NCBI RefSeq assembly: GCF_028583425.1
Contig: NC_072791.1
Coordinates: 189,448,311 to 189,512,310 of the forward strand
From: Eublepharis macularius
Taxonomy: Eukaryota; Chordata; Lepidosauria; Squamata; Eublepharidae
DNA: 64,000 bases
Direction: 5' to 3'
The notes below the pieces were generated by a model that was not told the origin of the DNA, did not search any database, and saw only the letters and a program-made list of their open reading frames with translations. The translations under genes were made by a program, and so were the position numbers. Positions 53,701 to 64,000 of the stretch are shown here, piece by piece (position 1 is the stretch's first letter; the number at the start of each line of letters is the position of its first letter).

Positions 53701-55614
53701 TTTCATCCTTTTGACCAGTTACCAATAATATCTCAAACAGCAATGAAAATGTTAACATTCACAAAAAACATCCCTGTTAATTTTAAGGAGAGGCGCAAGA
53801 ATGGACCTGTATTCTTTTTATACATTGGATGATATTTGTTTACTTTCCCATGCATGCATGAAGCCCTGTAATTTCAAAAGGTCAAAGGCATGTTTCCAGA
53901 ACTGCTGCTCCTGCTATAATCCCACTATAATGCATATTCATTGCTCTGCATATAATACTCTATTAAACTTAATATTCACCTTTTAAAAACACCTAGCATG
54001 CTAAATCGGTATTTACAGTACATAAATACCTATTTCCCCAGTTAATGTTACTAAAAAAAACCCTACATAAACACAAGCTTTACTAATGACACTCTCATCT
54101 ATTGCCAGCATTCATGGCATAAAATTCTGCTTTCAAAAGAAAGAACAAGGCTTAACTATATTTTTAATCATAATAATTATTAATCAGATTTATGTCACAG
54201 TCCTCTGTATGATTATCATTTTAAAGATGATAGGAACTAAGACTTGGTCAAATTAACCCAATGATCCCATAGTTAAACCAAGAGTTTCTTAATACATCAT
54301 ATCTTAAACTGGAGCTAGCAAATCCAGTTTCCTGCGTAGGCAAACTATGGAGTGTTACTAAAGGGGTCTGAATACACATAGAACTTGAGAAATTGCCCAT
54401 CAGATTTGATAGCCTATTTTACTACTGAAAACAACTTTTAACGAAATGCACTGAACAGTCTGAAAGGAACAGGCTGTTTCTGTAGTCTTGATTGTTGAGA
54501 ACAAGGATTTCCTTTTTTTACTTAGATCATAAGTAAAGCTCACTGTAAAAAAGCAACATTCCTGCCAGCAGCACCTTGCCTTGCCAACGCCTCAAAATAA
54601 TACAACCTGGCAATCAATCACATAAGTGTATCCGTATGTACCAACTGGGATAGGCCACTTACGGACTACAAACAGCCAAGCATAGACGTAGAGTCCTTAA
54701 CTTTAGTCCACGTCAGCAGATAACAAACCAAAGTCTTTAGCTTTGCTGGCAAAGAAATTTAAGTCCGTTTTCAGGTCCGGAGCTGTTTCTCTCTGTGGGA
54801 TACATCTTGTAAAGTTCACCTGGCCATTGCACTAACAGACATATACAGTTGTTTTTTTTTAATTCTCCTACTTTTGTACTCCACACTTCTTCTGGAGAAT
54901 CTTGCTTATCTTTGGGAGTATTTAAAGAAAAGCACTGCTCTGGAAGCTTGTTTTGCATCAGTGTACAACTGAGACTTGGAAAACATTGATATGGAACAAT
55001 TGCTTGACACTACCATGAGTTCACTTGGGCAGTTTTGTGCAAAATAGTTGTTTTATACAAGTGACTTGCATCTATCTGAGTGCTGAATGAATGTAAACCA
55101 AACACCGGAGGTTAGAGCCAGATTAAGCTAGCAATATTCATTGATTCCTTGTTCCCACTGCAGACCCCCCTCATTCTGTTCCTGAGGGGTCTCCTATCCT
55201 CTGAAGTAGGATTTCATGGAGTAGGCTGTGTGGGAAGAGGAAGGAAAGTTCCATTCCACTGATGGAAAATTTAGACTGGATCCAACATCATTATGTCCAC
55301 TTTGGCCATTAGTTATTTCCATTGCCTTTGGGACAGCAATTGTGCATTGTTCAATGGCTGAGAGACAAGGATGCAACCCTGGGTCGTATGAGTGGACTGA
55401 AATGTGTTGCACTCTGAACCTGAAAGGATTGCATTTGGTTTTTCAGTGGAACTCCTGAGTCTTGCACCTCAGAGTTTATTCTGTTTTGTATTTACATTTC
55501 CCCAAAATCCTTTAGTTGCTTGACATTCTGGCATTTTCTCACAGCTGAAGTTAACCCTAGTAAGGATTTGCTAACCACACGGCAAACACATACTTTGAAC
55601 TTGGACTTCCAAGA

Positions 55615-56265
55615 CTTCTGACCAGGTCTTTCACAAAGGACTCCTGAGTAAACTTAGCAGTCATGGGATAAAATGAGGGATCCTCTATGGATTAAAAATT
55701 GGTTAAATGACAGGAAGCAGCGAGTAATAAACAGAAGTAATATGTCTTGCCCTATTGATTACATTGACTTGCACTGTGTAATCTTTCTTGAGTCTCAGTG
55801 AGAAAAGAGAACTATAAGTAAAGTAAATAAATGGAGGGAAGTAAGCAGTGGAGTTCTATAGGAATGGGTATTGGGAATGGTGCTGTTTCATTTGTTCATA
55901 AATCATCTGGAACTGGAAGTGAGTAGAGGAGTGAACAAGTTTGCAGATGATCATGAATTATTCAATATTGTGAAATCCAAGAACTCTGGGAGTATCTCCC
56001 TAAATTGAATGAATGAACAACAGCATGACAAGTGAAGTTCCATTTAGTTAAGTACAAAGTAATGCACGTTGGAACAAAAAATCCTAAATTTAAAGATATG
56101 CTGGGGCTCCTAAAATGACAGATACTGTGTGGGAAAGGAGATGTTGGGATTGTAGTGGATATCTTGATCAATTTGTTGACAGTGTGTGACAGTCATAAAA
56201 AAGGCAAATGCTATGCTGTGGAAGGGATTGAAAATAAAATGGTCAGCATTGTTATTTCCTTGTAT
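55615..56265 (+). pseudogene. LINE reverse transcriptase fragment (CR1-like), split by a SINE tail
   Basis: Translation in broken frames follows LINE RT: VFHKGLLSKLSSHGI (like 'VPHKRLLAKLRAYGI'), then after a 55,747-55,833 insert, GSVLGMVLFHLFINHLELEV and NKFADDHELFNIV (the FADD catalytic motif), then KYKVMHVGTKNPKFK. Several stops and frameshifts make it dead. The inserted piece is a SINE-type 3' tail (CTTGAGTCTCAGTGAGAAAA, AAGTAAAGTAAATAAATGG). Confidence 0.75.
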
Positions 56266-56277
56266 ATATCTATAGTG

Positions 56278-56595
56278 GGTTGCCAGGTCCCTATACCCTC
56301 CCAGCGGGAAGGGGGGCTGGTAGCATGCTCCTCTTCATGCGTTTGGCCTGTTTGGGGCCAAAATTGACCCCAGACGAAGCATGGAGCACTCCTGCAGCCA
56401 GCCCAACAACATCACTTCTGGGAGTGACGTTGCTGCGCTCCTTGTGAGCACACGTGCCATGCATGCTCCTGAGGAGCCTGCCAGTGGTGACCAATCTCTG
56501 GAGGCTTGCCACCTCTCACTGATCACTGGCGGATTGGCGGGCAAGGGTGCAACTCCTGGGAGTTTGCCCACCACTGGCAGGCACCTGGCAACCCT
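56278..56595. mobile_element. inverted-repeat element, TIR GGGTTGCCAGGT
   Basis: The ends GGGTTGCCAGGTCC and CACCTGGCAACCCT are inverted repeats. The interior of about 320 bp is GC-rich with CACTTCTGGGAGTGACGTTG and TGGTGACCAATCTCTGGAGG. It is non-coding; its open frames are composition effects. The target duplication is not clear. Confidence 0.65.
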
Positions 56596-56886
56596 AACAT
56601 CAGATAGAAGAGAAAGATCAGGTACAGTTGTCATCACTTTAGACACAACTAAGCAGAGAAGAAGGATTTAGAATCTCTATCTCATAATGCATTAGGAAGA
56701 GAGAGGCCGTGAAAATGTCCTGGCAAGTTCTCAGGTAAAAATAGGAAGAATTAAAAGAGAAGTTCAAAGAGACAAGACCACAAGCAAGTAATGAACTGGT
56801 GTTTATGAAACAGCAACTACTACATCTATTCATTTACTAAATAAACACATGGATGTGTTCAGTATGTGGCTATAGTAAACATCTAA

Positions 56887-57036
56887 AGAGTCCTGTAACA
56901 CCTTAAAACTTTTTTAAAAGGCAGAACCCGCTTTTTGAGATGTCTTTTTCTTTTGCCATTATACATTTGTTGGTCTTTAAATGACCACAAGACTCTCCTG
57001 TTATTTAGGCTGCAGAGGACTAGCATGGCCACACCT
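56887..57036. mobile_element. inverted pair of PLE 3' tails (diverged)
   Basis: Left arm, antisense: AAAGAGTCCTGTAACACCTT then AAAACTTTTTTAAAAGGCAG. Right arm, sense: ACATTTGTTGGTCTTTAAAT, GACCACAAGACTCTCCTGTT and GGACTAGCATGGCC. These are two PLE 3' tails facing outward with about 40 bp between them. Lower similarity than at 43,939-44,265, but the order is the same. Confidence 0.5.
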
Positions 57037-57885
57037 CCAAGTGGTGATCTTACTAAATAGAACACAAAACTGGGCCAAGGCAAGTCCTGAGTTGTCCATT
57101 GTGAAAAAGAGACTTTCAGTTTTTACACTTCCCCCCCAGTTTTTACACAAGAGAATATTTTTGATTTCATCGTAAATTCACAGATGAACATCCGAAAGGT
57201 AAGAAGTCTATCTGGGCCATGAATTCTGAAATATTTTTGAAGGAGAGATGAGGAAAAGGGTGCAAGGAGTCCTTTGGTAAAACGTTCTCAGTATCCTCTT
57301 GAAGATATTAGGGAGTGAAGGTCCCCTGGAGACAAGGATCACATCCATCCTTGAATTGTAAAAGAAGTTGAGAAATGCTTTTTCCTTCAGCTTTTTGTTC
57401 AAGCAGGGAAGATTCAGACGTGACTCAGCCCTTCACCTCTGTTTTTTAAAAACTTGCTATCGTATAAAACGACAAATTCATTGAAACAGGCGAAAAAGTA
57501 TCACTTCCTCAAATCAACAGATATTCTGCTGTTCCTTCTTGATAGGTTTAGTAGACTGTATTCAAAGCTTTGCAATCACTCACCATTTATTATTTATTGG
57601 TATGGAGGGTATGGCTTTTATTAAACATGACAGGAAAGAATAGGTTTGTAAGTAGCATTTTTAAAAAGTGTATCCAAATATCTATATTCACACAACAATC
57701 AAAAGTATATAAAATAAAATATAATGGGCAGTTCTCCTTGAAATTAGAGTATTTTCTCAGATACAGAGTGATTGTACTAATTTGGTTCTTTAGAGAGGAA
57801 AGCGATCGATGGGTGTTGCCTCTAGTAATGAAACTATATCCTTCATTTATACAAAACAAGTTATTCTGGGACACATGAACTGTGT

Positions 57886-58114
57886 CTAGGGTTGCCAGCC
57901 TCCAGGTAGTGGCTGGAGATCTCCTGGAATTACAACTGGTCTCCAGGCCACAGAGATCAGTTCACCTGGAGAAAATGGTTACTTTGGGGGGTGTACTCTA
58001 TGGAATTATGTCATGCCGAGGTCCTTTCCCTCCCCAAACCCCACTTTCTCTAGGTTTCTCCAGGTTTCACCCTCAAGATCTCCAGGAATTTCCCAACTTG
58101 GAGCTGGCAACCTT
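57886..58114. mobile_element. GTTGCCAG-type hAT MITE
   Basis: The ends CTAGGGTTGCCAGCCTCCAG and GAGCTGGCAACCTT are flanked by AACTGTGT on both sides (57,878-57,885 and 58,115-58,122). Near-identical in sequence and length to 45,132-45,360. Confidence 0.9.
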
Positions 58115-58497
58115 AACTGTGTTGGTAGGGATGTATGGCTGTTTTAGTTTTCTGTTACTATTTTAGGTCCACATTCTTTCAAAATAACTCTTCTCTTTTC
58201 TTTCTGTTACACACAGTGCTATACTACTACACATGAGTAAATGTGCAAATACTTTTAACTTCTAACATGAATGAATTTATTTCCTCCCCGCTTCACCTTT
58301 TCTGGCCATCGCTTCCTGTCTAAATGCTCTCAAAGTAACAAGGACATGTTCTGCAGCATAATACTGCTTCTGTAAGACAGTAACAAGGGCCAACTTGCTG
58401 CCTCAAGCAACTGCAGTGTCTGCAAGTGAAGCTGGCATGCCCGTATCCTGTGCAGTGTCCCCAGATGCAGTAGAACATCTTCTGTAGTATTTCAAGT

Positions 58498-58713
58498 AGG
58501 GTTGCCAATCTCAAGGTGAGGCCTGGAGAGGTCCCAGAATTAAAACTGATCTCCAGATGACTGGCATCAGTTCCCCTGGAGAAAATGGCTGCTTTGGAGG
58601 ATGGATTCTGTGGCATTATACCCGCTGAAGTCTCTCTGTTCACCAAACCCCACCCACCCCAGGCAACACTTTCAAATCTCCTGGAAGTTCTGAAGCTGGA
58701 GATGGCAGTGCTA
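58498..58713. mobile_element. GTTGCCAG-type hAT MITE (diverged)
   Basis: Starts AGGGTTGCCAATCTCAAGG, has GGCATCAGTTCCCCTGGAGA and AATGGCTGCTTTGGAGGATG, and ends in a decayed TGGAGATGGCAGTGCTA. The target duplication is not resolved. Confidence 0.75.
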
Positions 58714-59385
58714 ATTGCGAGTGATTTTGCGAGTGTTCCAGTTTGATTGTACCGTGCATTGGTGCCTCTAACAATCATTTGTAATTTCCTTAAAAACTGC
58801 CTTAGTTGCTTCTTGTTTTGCATTTTTAAGGGAAAAAATTCTCTCCAAGGTATGAATTTGCACAATTGAGAAAATTGCATAATTGCACAGTTTTTTAGAA
58901 TAGAGAGTATGGAAAAGAAAGTATAGGACTAAGGCAGAGGGTTTATTGCACCATGTTTTTAGCACCATCCTTCACTAAGGAGCTCAGATATGGCCCTCCT
59001 CCCCCAAAGTCCCAATTTATCTTCACAACAATTAGATAGACCTTTGGTCTGATCCATCATGCTCTTCTTAGCTGTCATCAAAAGATCCCCCCTTTCTTCA
59101 GAAAGAAAAACTGGCCCCGTTATAAGCTTTGATTTACTAGTTTTCTGGCTGGCTGTCACTAACATGGCCACAGCATTCCATGCATATTTTCTTTAATGAT
59201 AATTTCAGAGAAAAAAATAACCTCATCAAAGCTAAGGAAAGATTGTGGATACCAAGCAGGAATTTTAGCCAATTGTCCCTGGTGCCTGGTTATTATGTTT
59301 AATAGTTTTTCTTTTTACATTTTTCTCACAGTTCTTGAATAACTTATTCAAAGCACAGTGATTTATTCCTGGTAGGATTTCGCAC

Positions 59386-59520
59386 TTTTTATGTATTTAC
59401 TTACTTACTTCATTTGTAGTATGCGTGTCTGTCTGAGATTCAAGGCAGATCATGCAGTGGAGAAGCAATGCAACAAGAATGGTATGAAACATACAAGCAA
59501 TGGTGAATAGAAGTGGATCA
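59386..59520 (-). repeat. LINE 3' tail (antisense)
   Basis: TTATGTATTTACTTACTTAC TTCATTTGTAGTATGCG followed by GAGATTCAAGGCAGATCATG resembles the antisense 3' end of an L2/CR1-type LINE, with a (TTAC)n simple end. Confidence 0.45.
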
Positions 59521-59551
59521 CAAAATTAGATGCTTCCACTAGAGTGTGCTA

Positions 59552-59602
59552 GAAATCCATTTAGAAATCCATTTAGAAATCCATTTAGAAATCCATTTAG
59601 AA
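59552..59602 (+). repeat. 12-bp tandem repeat
   Basis: Four perfect copies of GAAATCCATTTA, then a partial fifth. Confidence 0.9.
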
Positions 59603-59934
59603 TCGTCATGTATCTGTTTCCCAAACCGAAACCAATTTCCAGAAAACTATGAAATGACATCCTAATGAACTTTAACTGTTCCCCTGTTTTGTTCCATTGA
59701 AAACAAAAGTGATGGCACTGAAACTTGTAAAGGCAAATTCAAGGATTCACCCCTCCATCCACCCACCCACACACAAACACCTTGGTCCTTTCACCAATAT
59801 GAACTGATCCCAAACCACACTAGGCCCTTGGTGTTGCTTCGGAACATCCTAGGCTCGAGGAGCTATAGGAAATGTAGTTCTCAGGACACTGCTGTATATG
59901 CGCCCTATTGAAACATCTGGCACCATGGAAACCG

Positions 59935-60242
59935 TGTTGCCTGACCTGGCAACCAGCAGGAGACTGTGAGGGGCAGCCATTGGTGATGGTGCAATGTCAC
60001 TTCCAGTGAAAAACCCAGCAGTGATGTCACACCCCTCTAGGAATTGCCAGAAGCAATTTTGCCATAGAGTTTCCAGCGATTCATAGGAAGGACTGATGCC
60101 ACTTCCAGGCTTTCTCCAAAAGTGGAATCATGCCATTGGCCCAACTGCCCTTTTTTTAAAAATTCTGATGTCACTGCTTGAAGCAGTGGCAGGAAACAAA
60201 AGAAGAAGTAGGGAATTCTCCACTATGGGACTGGCAACCCTA
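59935..60242. repeat. GC-rich repeat with GGCAACC ends
   Basis: From GTTGCCTGACCTGGCAACCA to GGGACTGGCAACCCTAAA the block shares style and short phrases (AATGTCACTTCCAG) with the element at 56,278. The boundaries are uncertain. Confidence 0.4.
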
Positions 60243-60672
60243 AATTGTTTCCCATTTTCCTTGTATGCAAGACACTGGGTTAGCCTCCGGCCTCCTCATT
60301 ATCACTACAGTTATCAGGTAGGTTTTGAGGAAAAGGAAGGGAGCAGAGAGGCCTCTGGGCCCCATCATGCTTCCATAGAGGGATATCATTGAGTACCTGA
60401 GAGGGACACAAACTTTGGAAAAGGCTCAAGGAGGGGAGGAATCTGTTCCCCCAAGTCAGTTTTGTCAACTTGGGAAGAAGACCCTGCGCATAACTAGAGA
60501 TTTATAGGGCATTTATAGGGAGTGAATCTTAATATCTTAATAATCTTAAATCTTAAAATCTTAATATTATCTGACTCACTGCTGAGTGTCTGAACTACCT
60601 GCATTGGGAAGTCCTGTTTTATGGTAATCTGAAAACTTTTTTTTTACAACGTTTAATCTCTGATGGAAATTT

Positions 60673-60860
60673 CACATTATTTATTTGTGAGATTTCTATG
60701 CCACCTCTTCAGAGTCTTGCTTGATATGGCTTACAATTGAAATACTAAGTTATCAATATAAAAACAACAAGCCATTAAAACAAATCCAGGGATGTAAAAC
60801 AGACCTCAGGCCAGAAGCAGACTATTAAAGATATCTGGAATGATTAAAAGCGTGGATTAA
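60673..60860 (-). repeat. L2-type LINE 3' UTR (antisense)
   Basis: TTATTTATTTGTGAGATTTC TATGCCACCTCTTCAGAG, then GGCTTACAATTGAAATACTA, follows the 3' UTR order of the LINE at 27,719-27,940 read in the same direction. Confidence 0.5.
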
Positions 60861-60907
60861 AAAAAAATTTACCAGGCTTATCAAAGACCATAAGGTATAT
60901 GTCAGGT

Positions 60908-61126
60908 GGATTTGCCAACCTCTAGGTAGGGCCTGGAGATCTCCCAAAATAACAGTTAATCTCCAAACTACAGAGATCAATTCCCCTGGGGAAAAAATGT
61001 CTGGTTTGGAAGATGGACTGTATGGCATTATACCCTGCTGAGGTACCTCCCCCCTTCAAACCCTGCTCTCCCCAGCCTCCACCCCTAAAATCTCCAAGAA
61101 TTTCCCAACCCCAGGTTGGCAATCAT
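60908..61126. mobile_element. GTTGCCAG-type hAT MITE (diverged)
   Basis: Begins GATTTGCCAACCTCTAGGTA, contains AGAGATCAATTCCCCTGGGG and TATGGCATTATACCCTGCTG, and ends CCCAGGTTGGCAATCATA. Old copy; no clear target duplication. Confidence 0.75.
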
Positions 61127-61419
61127 AGCACCAGCTGAATCTCAAGGAAAAGGCAAGGTGCCCCCACAGAAAATTATTATTATCCTTTATAGAATGCTCT
61201 GCCTCCAAGAAACTTTGGGGAGGTATATATCTTATTTTTTCCTCACAATTATCTAGTAAGTTAGTTTAGCCTGGGAGATTATTTATTCTTTATTTATTTA
61301 TTAAAGCATTTATACCCCAGTTTTCCACAGCGTTGAAGGTGGCTAGTGGTAGTGCCTAGATTCCCCAGTTAAAGTACGGCACACTGTCCACTGGCTGTTC
61401 CCTAGCTATCATGTTTTTC

Positions 61420-61600
61420 TCTTACCCTTCTTCCCAAGGAGCTCAGAACAGCATCCATGGTTGTCTGCTCCTCCATTTTACCATCACAACAATGCCGTGA
61501 GGTAGATTAGGCTCAGAGAGAGTGACAGGTCAATAATTACCTGGTGAGCATTATGGCTGAGAGGGGATTTGAACCCAGGTCTTCTCAATCTTTGGGTGAT
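61420..61600 (-). mobile_element. tRNA-derived SINE (antisense, partial)
   Basis: The + strand shows TGCTCCTCCATTTTACCATC, ACAACAATGCCGTGAGGTAG, ATTAGGCTCAGAGAGAGTG and GGGGATTTGAACCCAGGTCT, the reverse of the SINE body and B-box. A second antisense SINE/LINE fragment (61,170-61,340) precedes it. Confidence 0.7.
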
Positions 61601-62558
61601 GCTGCAACCAGATATGACACTGCATCATTCATTTCCACCCAAATACCTTTTCTCAGTACAAGAAGGAAGAATTACTGTTCCTTCATTGGCTTGATTTAAA
61701 ATGTGGTTTTGCAGTCCCTTTACAGAGTCCTTTAATTTGTTACAGAGTGGAGAATTCAAAGCAACTGTCTGTTGCAATTCTTATTTGGTATCAGAGATTA
61801 ATATCACAAGTCCAGAGCAGCAGTGACTATTGTATTGTCTCCCCCACACTCTAGGGAAAAGGTAATTTGTGAGGGAAGTCATCTTATGTAGCTGTTGCCT
61901 TTTATATTTAGGGGCGACTAATTACTCCCATTTCAGTCAGCCATTAGATTTCCCTTTACACCTGCTTTTCATCTAACACAAATCCACAGGAGTTCTTTTC
62001 TGAAGTATTATTTGCTTCTCTGGAGTTCCAGTTCATTATAACACAGTCCAGTTGCCAAGCCCTGCTAAATGTTATTCCTCTGGAAAAATCATTTGTGGGC
62101 TCTGGTGTTTCAGGATTGTGCTGGCCACCCAGTTTGTTCTGAGGAGTCAGGCGCTGTCTTAAACACAAAAACTGGCAGCAGCAATATTTTTTCAAAAAAC
62201 TGTTGGCTAAACTTAGGAACTATACTCTGCAAACAAAAGAACTGTACAAGTGGTAAGAAACAAGCATTCAAGCAAGAAGACTGTGTGTTTTATGAGGTAC
62301 TTTTGGTTAAAGGGGACTCTGTAATATAATCTCGCCTTGCTTCAACACCCACTTCTCACTTTAGCCTTCTGAGACTCCTGAGAGTCATTGGACCCAAGAG
62401 AACAGCACAGTGACAAAATGGAGGTTTGAATTGTGAGGGGGAAATTGATGGAGATTTCTGGCTCCTCTGAGGTGCCCTTAAGTGGCTGAAGAGCACTTAT
62501 ATCCTTATAAGGTGTCCTTCCTAGCACAGTTGCATGGCATCTTCTGGGCTTTTTATAC

Positions 62559-62630
62559 TGCAATCCTAAACAAAGGTACAGCCTTCTAAATCAGTTGACA
62601 TCAATGGGGGTAACTCTGTTTAGGACTGCA
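62559..62630. mobile_element. short palindromic MITE (AATCCTAA type)
   Basis: Ends TGCAATCCTAAACAAAGGTA and TAACTCTGTTTAGGACTGCA are inverted repeats around a GTTGACATCAATGGGGG centre. It lies just 5' of the next MITE. Confidence 0.7.
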
Positions 62631-62642
62631 TCATTAAGTTCT

Positions 62643-62829
62643 AGGATTGCCAATTCCTGGTTGAGAAATTCTTAGATATTTGGGGAGGAGAGGGGTGAGA
62701 CCTCTGTAATACCATAAAGTCCACCCTCTGTATTAGCCATTTTCTCCAAGAGAACTGATTTCTGTTGTCTGGAGGTCTGTTGTAATTCCAGAAGATCGCC
62801 AAGCCCTACCTTGAGGTTTGCAACCCTAT
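62643..62829. mobile_element. GTTGCCAG-type hAT MITE
   Basis: Ends AGGATTGCCAATTCCTGG and GGTTTGCAACCCTAT, flanked by TAAGTTCT and TAGGTTCT (7 of 8 matching). The interior shows the family phrases ACCATAAAGTCCACCC and GTTGTCTGGAGGTCTGTTGT. Confidence 0.8.
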
Positions 62830-63248
62830 TAGGTTCTTAAATTCTCTGGATTTTAATGGAAACTTACACTATAATATGGATAGAGGGTTTTCTTTGCAAA
62901 TAGCACAGATCCTTAGAGTCTAGCTTTGTCAAGGATCGGATCACGGTTTGATTACAGCTGGCCACCTCAGTACTTAAACAGCTACCAGTTGAAGTCTGTC
63001 CACAGAAACAGATTGCCCAGATGGCACTGCTCTTTGTTACGCATTTTAATAACTGACTTTCTTTTGTTGCTAACTTTTTTTTTAAAATGATACTGTTCTA
63101 TTTGAAATTTCTCACTGGTCCTCCCCCATTCTCCCTGTTGACTATATCATCACTAACACCCTGTGACATGTTGTAGAGGAGACAGTCTTCTGGCCTTCCT
63201 TTATGTGTTTTAAACATCATCTGATGTAAATGCTGTCTGTCTCCACAG

Positions 63249-63415
63249 ATGTTCAGACCTTCTTGTTCACAATGACCTCCCCACCACCAGCATCATCATG
63301 TGTTTTGTGGATGAAGTGTGGTCCGCTCTTCTGCGTTCCGTTCACAGTGTCCTCAACCGCTCCCCTCCTCAGTTTATTAAAGAGATTATTTTGGTGGACG
63401 ACTTCAGCACAAAAG
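63249..63415 (+). CDS. GALNT5: GALNT5 coding exon 2 (start of catalytic domain)
   Basis: Joined to exon 1 through a GGA codon, it reads [20 protein letters not shown], then [20 protein letters not shown], then [16 protein letters not shown]. This is the first beta-alpha-beta part of the GT-A fold of GALNT enzymes, with the family pattern [18 protein letters not shown] and LVDDFS, where the nucleotide-sugar is bound. As known for GALNT5, the usual FHNE of other GALNTs is replaced by MCFVDE. The exon is 167 bp and ends AAAG|GTAGAT in phase 1, which fits an Asp codon continuing in exon 3. The remaining exons lie beyond the window. Confidence 0.95.
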
Positions 63416-64000
63416 GTAGATCAGGCAATTGGCTCTATATGTGCTTATTATTGCAACTTTTAAATCAAATTCCACTGAAATTTTTTCTTCCCTGAAATTC
63501 TTTCCTGAAATTTCAGGCTGGTTTTGTTATGTTTCATTGCACCTCTACATAGTGTTTTTCTTACATGGACAGAAATTACCTTTGTGTAGGACAGAGTAGA
63601 TGTATGTACTCTTAACATCAACTATATAAAAAGTGTACATTTTGACAAAGGGAAACAGATCAGGGAACTGCTGTGATCCATCTTGGTTCCATCAGATGGG
63701 CTTTCCAGAGGGAGCAGAAATATACACAGCTACATTTTGCTATGGGGGAGAGGTTTTCCAGTAAAATTCACAGAAGTTTCACCCATGGGGTGCTAGCAGT
63801 GCCACAGGAGCTGGGTACACAGCATGGGTCTGGGAGGGCATTTGCCTACCTATATCTTGGCTACCCAGAAGGAGGCAGTCTTCTGCAATCTGGTTGAGAT
63901 TGAAATTGAATCAGTAGCCAAAGACCAGCTGATTCTTCTGAGTCTTTCACTACCAGAGCAATGCATAACAAGCACTAACTCTGCTTGCTATGTCCATCTA
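63416..64000 (+). other. GALNT5: start of GALNT5 intron 2
   Basis: Begins GTAGAT. No further exon, repeat end or motif recognised before the window ends. Confidence 0.8.

Larger units (their letters stand above)
53190..63248 (+). other. GALNT5: GALNT5 intron 1 (10,059 bp)
   Basis: Donor GTAAGA at 53,190; acceptor CTGTCTGTCTCCACAG ending at 63,248. Phase 2. It holds PLE tails, a LINE RT fragment, five MITEs and SINE pieces, listed separately. The stretches 53,701-55,600, 57,040-57,885, 58,120-58,490, 58,720-59,380, 60,250-60,670 and 61,610-62,555 show no recognised gene or clear repeat. Confidence 0.9.

Overview
The window reads as vertebrate nuclear DNA, most likely from a squamate reptile (lizard or gecko type). 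This rests on the repeat mix: tRNA-derived SINEs with a conserved squamate-style body, 5S rRNA-derived SINEs, many short hAT-like elements with 8-bp target duplications, CR1/L2-type LINE fragments, an L1 ORF1 unit and several Penelope-like element (PLE) pieces. Species cannot be fixed from the sequence alone. There are no prokaryotic operons, CRISPR arrays or recognisable RNA genes.

Only one host protein-coding gene is supported: GALNT5 (polypeptide N-acetylgalactosaminyltransferase 5), on the + strand. A CpG-rich promoter and 5' leader (about 51,120-51,714) precede a long first coding exon (51,715-53,189). That exon encodes the cytoplasmic tail, the signal anchor and the long Golgi stem. A 10,059-bp intron follows. 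A second coding exon (63,249-63,415) starts the GT27 catalytic domain, and the window ends inside intron 2.

The 51 kb upstream look intergenic and hold no recognisable host exons. They contain, roughly in order: a possible LTR remnant and CR1 3' end (1-3 kb); foldback and hAT-like short elements (4.6-7.6 kb); a head-to-head PLE pair split by a foldback element with internal arrays (9.2-11 kb); long inverted-repeat elements (11.3-15.7 kb, 17.9-18.5 kb); a three-layer nest of SINE, palindromic element and ORF1-only L1 (20.9-23.2 kb); L2/CR1 fragments (27.7-29.1 kb, 32.8-33.1 kb, 36.7-37.6 kb); a possible LTR (39.1-40.0 kb); and five 5S-SINEs (31-45 kb). Intron 1 carries more of the same, including an antisense PLE 3' end that begins about 40 bp past the exon 1 splice donor.

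The best candidates for something new are: (1) an apparently complete ORF1-only L1 retrocopy with an 18-bp target duplication and intact ORF; (2) the foldback element whose arms contain inverted tandem arrays; (3) outward-facing inverted pairs of PLE 3' tails at three separate loci; and (4) a hammerhead-ribozyme-core-like signature at the PLE 3' ends.
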